A DNA stretch of 44,038 nucleotides from positions 1 through 44,038 of the IMG/VR virus record IMGVR_UViG_3300048996_000059, one strand, 5' to 3'. The translations under genes and the position numbers were made by a program. This document shows positions 44,034 to 44,038 of this stretch, piece by piece. This DNA comes from a virus. How positions within the stretch are numbered: position 1 is the first letter of the stretch; every line of letters starts with the position of its first letter. Below the pieces are notes generated by a model that worked only from the letters and a program-made list of their open reading frames with translations, did no database searches and was not told the DNA's origin.

Positions 44034-44038
44034 CCCCC

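Noticed and set aside
1-44038. Integrase, attachment site, CRISPR array, IS element or toxin-antitoxin pair
   Set aside because: Searched by eye on both strands; no tyrosine or serine recombinase motifs, no regularly spaced repeats of CRISPR type and no transposase were seen. They may exist outside the window.

Overview
The window is about 44 kb of GC-rich DNA (roughly two thirds G+C by eye). I could support 77 protein-coding genes, including a 41-base fragment at the left edge. All lie on the minus strand, so transcription runs from position 44038 towards 1. The gene content is that of a tailed double-stranded DNA phage of a high-GC actinobacterium, probably Streptomyces. The host call is an inference from GC content, GTG/TTG starts, a DUF2637 (SpdB-like) membrane protein, an MmpS-like lipoprotein and typical actinophage families. 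I saw no integrase, CRISPR array or insertion sequence.

Layout in order of transcription. 44.0-36.7 kb: mostly small genes (cysteine-rich proteins, DUF2637, an HTH protein, a lipoprotein, DUF6011, DUF2786). Most are preceded by a repeated cassette: a GC-rich hairpin with TTGC in its loop acting as -35, a 17-18 base spacer, a TAnYGT-type -10, and a conserved start-associated sequence (GACAGCCGGGAGG) containing the Shine-Dalgarno site. One cassette drives a 17-codon gene. 36.7-28.3 kb: a zinc-binding protein, an SNF2-like helicase, a structured-RNA region with tRNA-like elements, a Cas4/RecB-like nuclease, an AAA ATPase and a very acidic protein that may bind ssDNA. 28.3-27.8 kb: a 510-base non-coding region with two concentric inverted repeats and a terminator. 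This is the best candidate in the window for a replication origin or master control site.

27.8-8.9 kb: a ribbon-helix-helix-like protein, a TOPRIM primase fused to an MCM-type helicase, an FAD-binding oxidoreductase-like protein, MazG, a HAD phosphatase, an Nmad1 (DUF1599) protein, a PP-loop ATP pyrophosphatase, uracil-DNA glycosylase, a DnaE-type polymerase, an SDR dehydrogenase, DUF4406, ThyX and a RuvC-like resolvase. Among these sit many tiny genes, often single-pass membrane proteins, joined by ATGA/GTGA/TAATG overlaps. This is the replication, nucleotide-metabolism and possible base-modification module. 8.8-0 kb: packaging and head genes: a small membrane protein, a JAMM peptidase, terminase small and large subunits, portal, a MuF-type protein with a C-terminal zinc-metallopeptidase domain, scaffold, decoration protein, then the first codons of the next gene (probably major capsid).

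The non-standard elements most worth checking are: the hairpin-promoter/start-sequence cassette array with its 17-aa gene; the concentric inverted repeats at 28.08 kb; a tRNA-like gene with a 35-base insertion in its anticodon loop beside a nested hairpin; a purine-rich element (CTGCGARGG then a G-rich run) present about 13 times; and the primase-MCM and MuF-metallopeptidase fusions.
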